DNA from: Elusimicrobiota bacterium
GTDB taxonomy: Bacteria; Elusimicrobiota; Endomicrobiia; Endomicrobiales; Endomicrobiaceae
Direction of reading: 5' to 3'
Assembly (NCBI GenBank): GCA_031282945.1
Contig: JAITCX010000001.1
Coordinates: 1 to 7,367 of the forward strand
DNA: 7,367 nucleotides
Shown here: piece by piece, positions 6,057 to 7,367 of the stretch
Layout: the number at the start of each line of letters is the position of its first letter
Position numbering within the stretch: position 1 is the first letter of the stretch
Notes under the pieces: model-generated
The model's database searches: none
Seen by the model: the letters and a program-made list of their open reading frames with translations, nothing else
Told to the model about the DNA's origin: nothing
Made by a program: the position numbers and the translations under genes

Positions 6057-6785
6057 TTAAATAATATTTTCCATTTGCGCCATAATCAATGCCGCCGCTA
6101 CAATTGCGGCTGTTTCTATACGCAAAATATTTTGGCCGAGACTTATAAATAAAACTTTATGAGCATTTGCAAAATCAATTTCATCTTTAGTAAAACCGCC
6201 CTCAGGTCCTATAAAAATATTTATTTGATTAAAATCCTTTTGACTCAAAATATTTTTTATAGGCAATGTTTCTTGAGACTCCCCAGCTAAAATATTTTTA
6301 GTATTTTCTTGTTTGGCGGCGGCGTTTATCGCTTCAAAAAAATCAATTGGATTGTCTATTTGCATGATATCATTTCTACCGCATTGACAACTGGCGGAAA
6401 TAGAAATTTTATTAAATCTCTCAAGCTTGCCGGCGCTTAAAGAATTTAATTGGCTTCTCTGGCAAATCAAAGGAATGAGTTTATTTATGCCAAGCTCGGC
6501 GCATTTTTCTATAAGCCAATCAAGTCTTTGACCTTTGGGAATTGCAACGTATATATTTACATTAAAAGGATTCTTTTTAAAAGAGGACGACAAAATTTTG
6601 CCGACAATTTTTTGTTTTGAAATTTCTGTTATAATGCCTTCATAAGATGCGCCCAGCCCGTCAAAAAGCATTATGGGGCGTCCGATACTAAAACGTCTTA
6701 CATCTATTAAATAATGCGCACCTGGTCCTGAAATTGTAAATACTCCTGAGACAATATTTTGAGGGCAGACATAAAAATGCGGCAT
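6057..6785 (-). CDS. rsmE: 16S rRNA (uracil(1498)-N3)-methyltransferase RsmE
   Basis: This 242-residue protein is the usual RsmE length. RsmE uses S-adenosylmethionine to methylate N3 of U1498 of 16S rRNA in the 30S subunit. Visible features are an N-terminal PUA-like region with HYLIDVRR at about 24-31, KGQRLDWLIEKCAELG at 84-99, and the SPOUT trefoil-knot signatures GPEGGFT at 193-199 and LGQNILRIETA at 216-226. One oddity is the motif usually written EQCGR, which here reads CQCGR with Cys at position 133 in place of Glu. I chose the ATG at 6785: AAGGAG (6791-6796) is 5 bases upstream, whereas a TTG at 6788 would leave only 2. It is the first gene of the cluster, with a promoter and a hairpin-bearing leader upstream. 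Confidence 0.95.
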   Translation of the reverse strand: MPHFYVCPQNIVSGVFTISGPGAHYLIDVRRFSIGRPIMLFDGLGASYEGIITEISKQKIVGKILSSSFKKNPFNVNIYVAIPKGQRLDWLIEKCAELGINKLIPLICQRSQLNSLSAGKLERFNKISISASCQCGRNDIMQIDNPIDFFEAINAAAKQENTKNILAGESQETLPIKNILSQKDFNQINIFIGPEGGFTKDEIDFANAHKVLFISLGQNILRIETAAIVAAALIMAQMENII

Positions 6786-6800
6786 CAATTCTCCTTATTT

Positions 6801-6863
6801 CTCTCTTATAAAAGAGAGGGGAATTTTTCTCTTTTTAAAAAAAAGAGAAACAGAAAAACTAAC
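6801..6863 (-). repeat. Inverted copy of the hairpin repeat in the rsmE leader
   Basis: Two AT-rich hairpins lie in tandem. One is 6801-6807 with 6812-6818 (7 bp, ATAA loop). The other is 6826-6836 with 6840-6850 (11 bp, AAA loop). Read on the minus strand, 6863 to 6824 gives GTTAGTTTTTCTGTTTCTC, a T-run and AAAAAGAGAAAAA. It matches array positions 779-817 almost base for base, differing only around the loop. The copy is therefore opposite in orientation to the array at 553-940. It falls between the predicted transcription start and the rsmE Shine-Dalgarno, the nearer hairpin ending 4 bases from AAGGAG. It could influence rsmE translation, or simply be a dispersed repeat. Confidence 0.7.
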
Positions 6864-6883
6864 CACTCCAAAAACTCAAATTT

Positions 6884-6912
6884 ATTTTAAGAATATAAAA
6901 TTATTTTCTCAA
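6884..6912 (-). promoter_or_regulatory. Sigma70-like promoter for the rsmE gene cluster
   Basis: On the minus strand, TTGAGA (6907-6912; five of six to TTGACA) and TAAAAT (6884-6889; five of six to TATAAT) are separated by 17 bases. Transcription would start near 6877, giving a leader of about 90 bases ahead of the rsmE ATG. The -35 box overlaps the last codons of the decayed gene upstream. Position, spacing and the lack of any other candidate as good make this credible, though the local A/T content raises the chance background. Confidence 0.5.
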
Positions 6913-7367
6913 GTCTTTTACATTTTTTTGCGCCGTAACTTTAGCAAAAAGAAATGCAATCGGCAAAAGCGCAATGCGGCGCAGCTTACCGCTATAGCGG
7001 CGCTTTTTATACAGCGTTAAATAAAATGGAATTTGCTATTAACTCTTATTTTACATTTTATTTTTTGCAAAGCCTAAAATTGAGGAAGAGAGATGTTTTT
7101 TAATTGGGCTTTTTATCTATCGATTTTTACTCTATTAGCTCCACCCGCCTCGCCATAGATTATTATTTTCATTGCAATATAGTAGCTCTAATTATTTTCA
7201 TAAGTTTGCGCAAAAGAAAGCTTTGCAAAAAGATTTTTTAATATTTGAAAAGTTTGAGAATTCCTTTTATCGTTTTAATACTTTAATGTTTCTATATTCC
7301 CCTTCCAACCATTATCGTTTTGCAATTGACTAGCGGGAATTATCTCTCTTAACAAATTTCTAAAATC
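6901..7367 (-). pseudogene. Decaying gene of unknown function, truncated by the window edge
   Basis: Three minus-strand segments look protein-like. From 7367 to 7278 a frame reads FRNLLREIIPASQLQNDNGW... and stops at 7275-7277. The same frame continues, from NDKRNSQTFQILKNLF, to a TAG at about 7185-7187, then through MKIIIYGEAGGANRVKIDR to another stop. A different frame is open from 7035 to the stop at 6901-6903 for 44 codons, including LYKKRRYSGKLRRIALL and ending QKNVKDLRK. A long, compositionally normal C-terminal tail preceded by stops and a frame change fits a gene broken by several mutations. I do not recognise the family. Alternatives are that the first segment is the true C-terminus of an intact upstream gene, or that sequencing errors broke one gene. 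Confidence 0.45.

Noticed and set aside
6965..7007. Hairpin (AAAAGCGC/GCGCTTTT with palindrome CCGCTATAGCGG) followed by T's, resembling a plus-strand terminator
   Set aside because: No plus-strand gene lies upstream, and the bases are better explained as codons of the minus-strand remnant (KRRYSGKLRR).
7093..7158. 21-residue hydrophobic plus-strand peptide with GAGG upstream of its ATG
   Set aside because: A single short frame with a purine-rich run is weak evidence, and it lies antisense to a better-supported decayed gene; I see no toxin-antitoxin features.

Overview
The window looks like chromosomal sequence from an AT-rich Gram-negative (two-membrane) bacterium. The reasons are a MepM/Csd3-type murein endopeptidase, a secreted small protein, A/T-rich coding and very A/T-rich intergenic DNA with decayed gene remnants. 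An Elusimicrobiota/Endomicrobium-like, possibly host-associated, origin is a guess from overall style. No marker gene here proves it.

Layout. All convincing genes lie on the minus strand and read right to left as one compact cluster: rsmE (16S rRNA m3U methyltransferase), a secreted DUF4833-like protein, a MepM-like M23 protein that has lost its metal ligands, ridA, a second M23 protein with a mostly intact active site, a HAD-like phosphatase, and an AEC-family permease. Most gaps are 1 to 29 bases. The exception is a 160-base gap before ridA, which holds a possible internal promoter and a decayed scrap of a third M23 C-terminus. A good sigma70-like promoter (TTGAGA-17-TAAAAT) sits upstream of rsmE.

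Right end (6786-7367): no intact gene. It contains the rsmE leader with two AT-rich hairpins, the promoter, and a minus-strand stretch with several open segments broken by stops and a frame change. I read this stretch as a decaying gene.

Left end (1-924): no convincing gene. It contains an AT-rich stretch, a long nested inverted repeat (about 220 bases, G:U-compatible as plus-strand RNA), and an array of roughly 50-base units, each built on a CTCTTTTT/AAAAAGAG hairpin. A near-identical unit lies in opposite orientation in the rsmE leader, so the gene cluster is bracketed by inverted copies of this repeat.

How it fits together: the two M23 paralogues and the secreted DUF4833-like protein suggest envelope or murein work. 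RidA, RsmE, the HAD phosphatase and the permease are housekeeping or metabolic. I see no defence, CRISPR or transposase gene. The most interesting items are the enzyme/pseudoenzyme M23 pair with its third remnant, the nested inverted repeat, and the hairpin repeat family.
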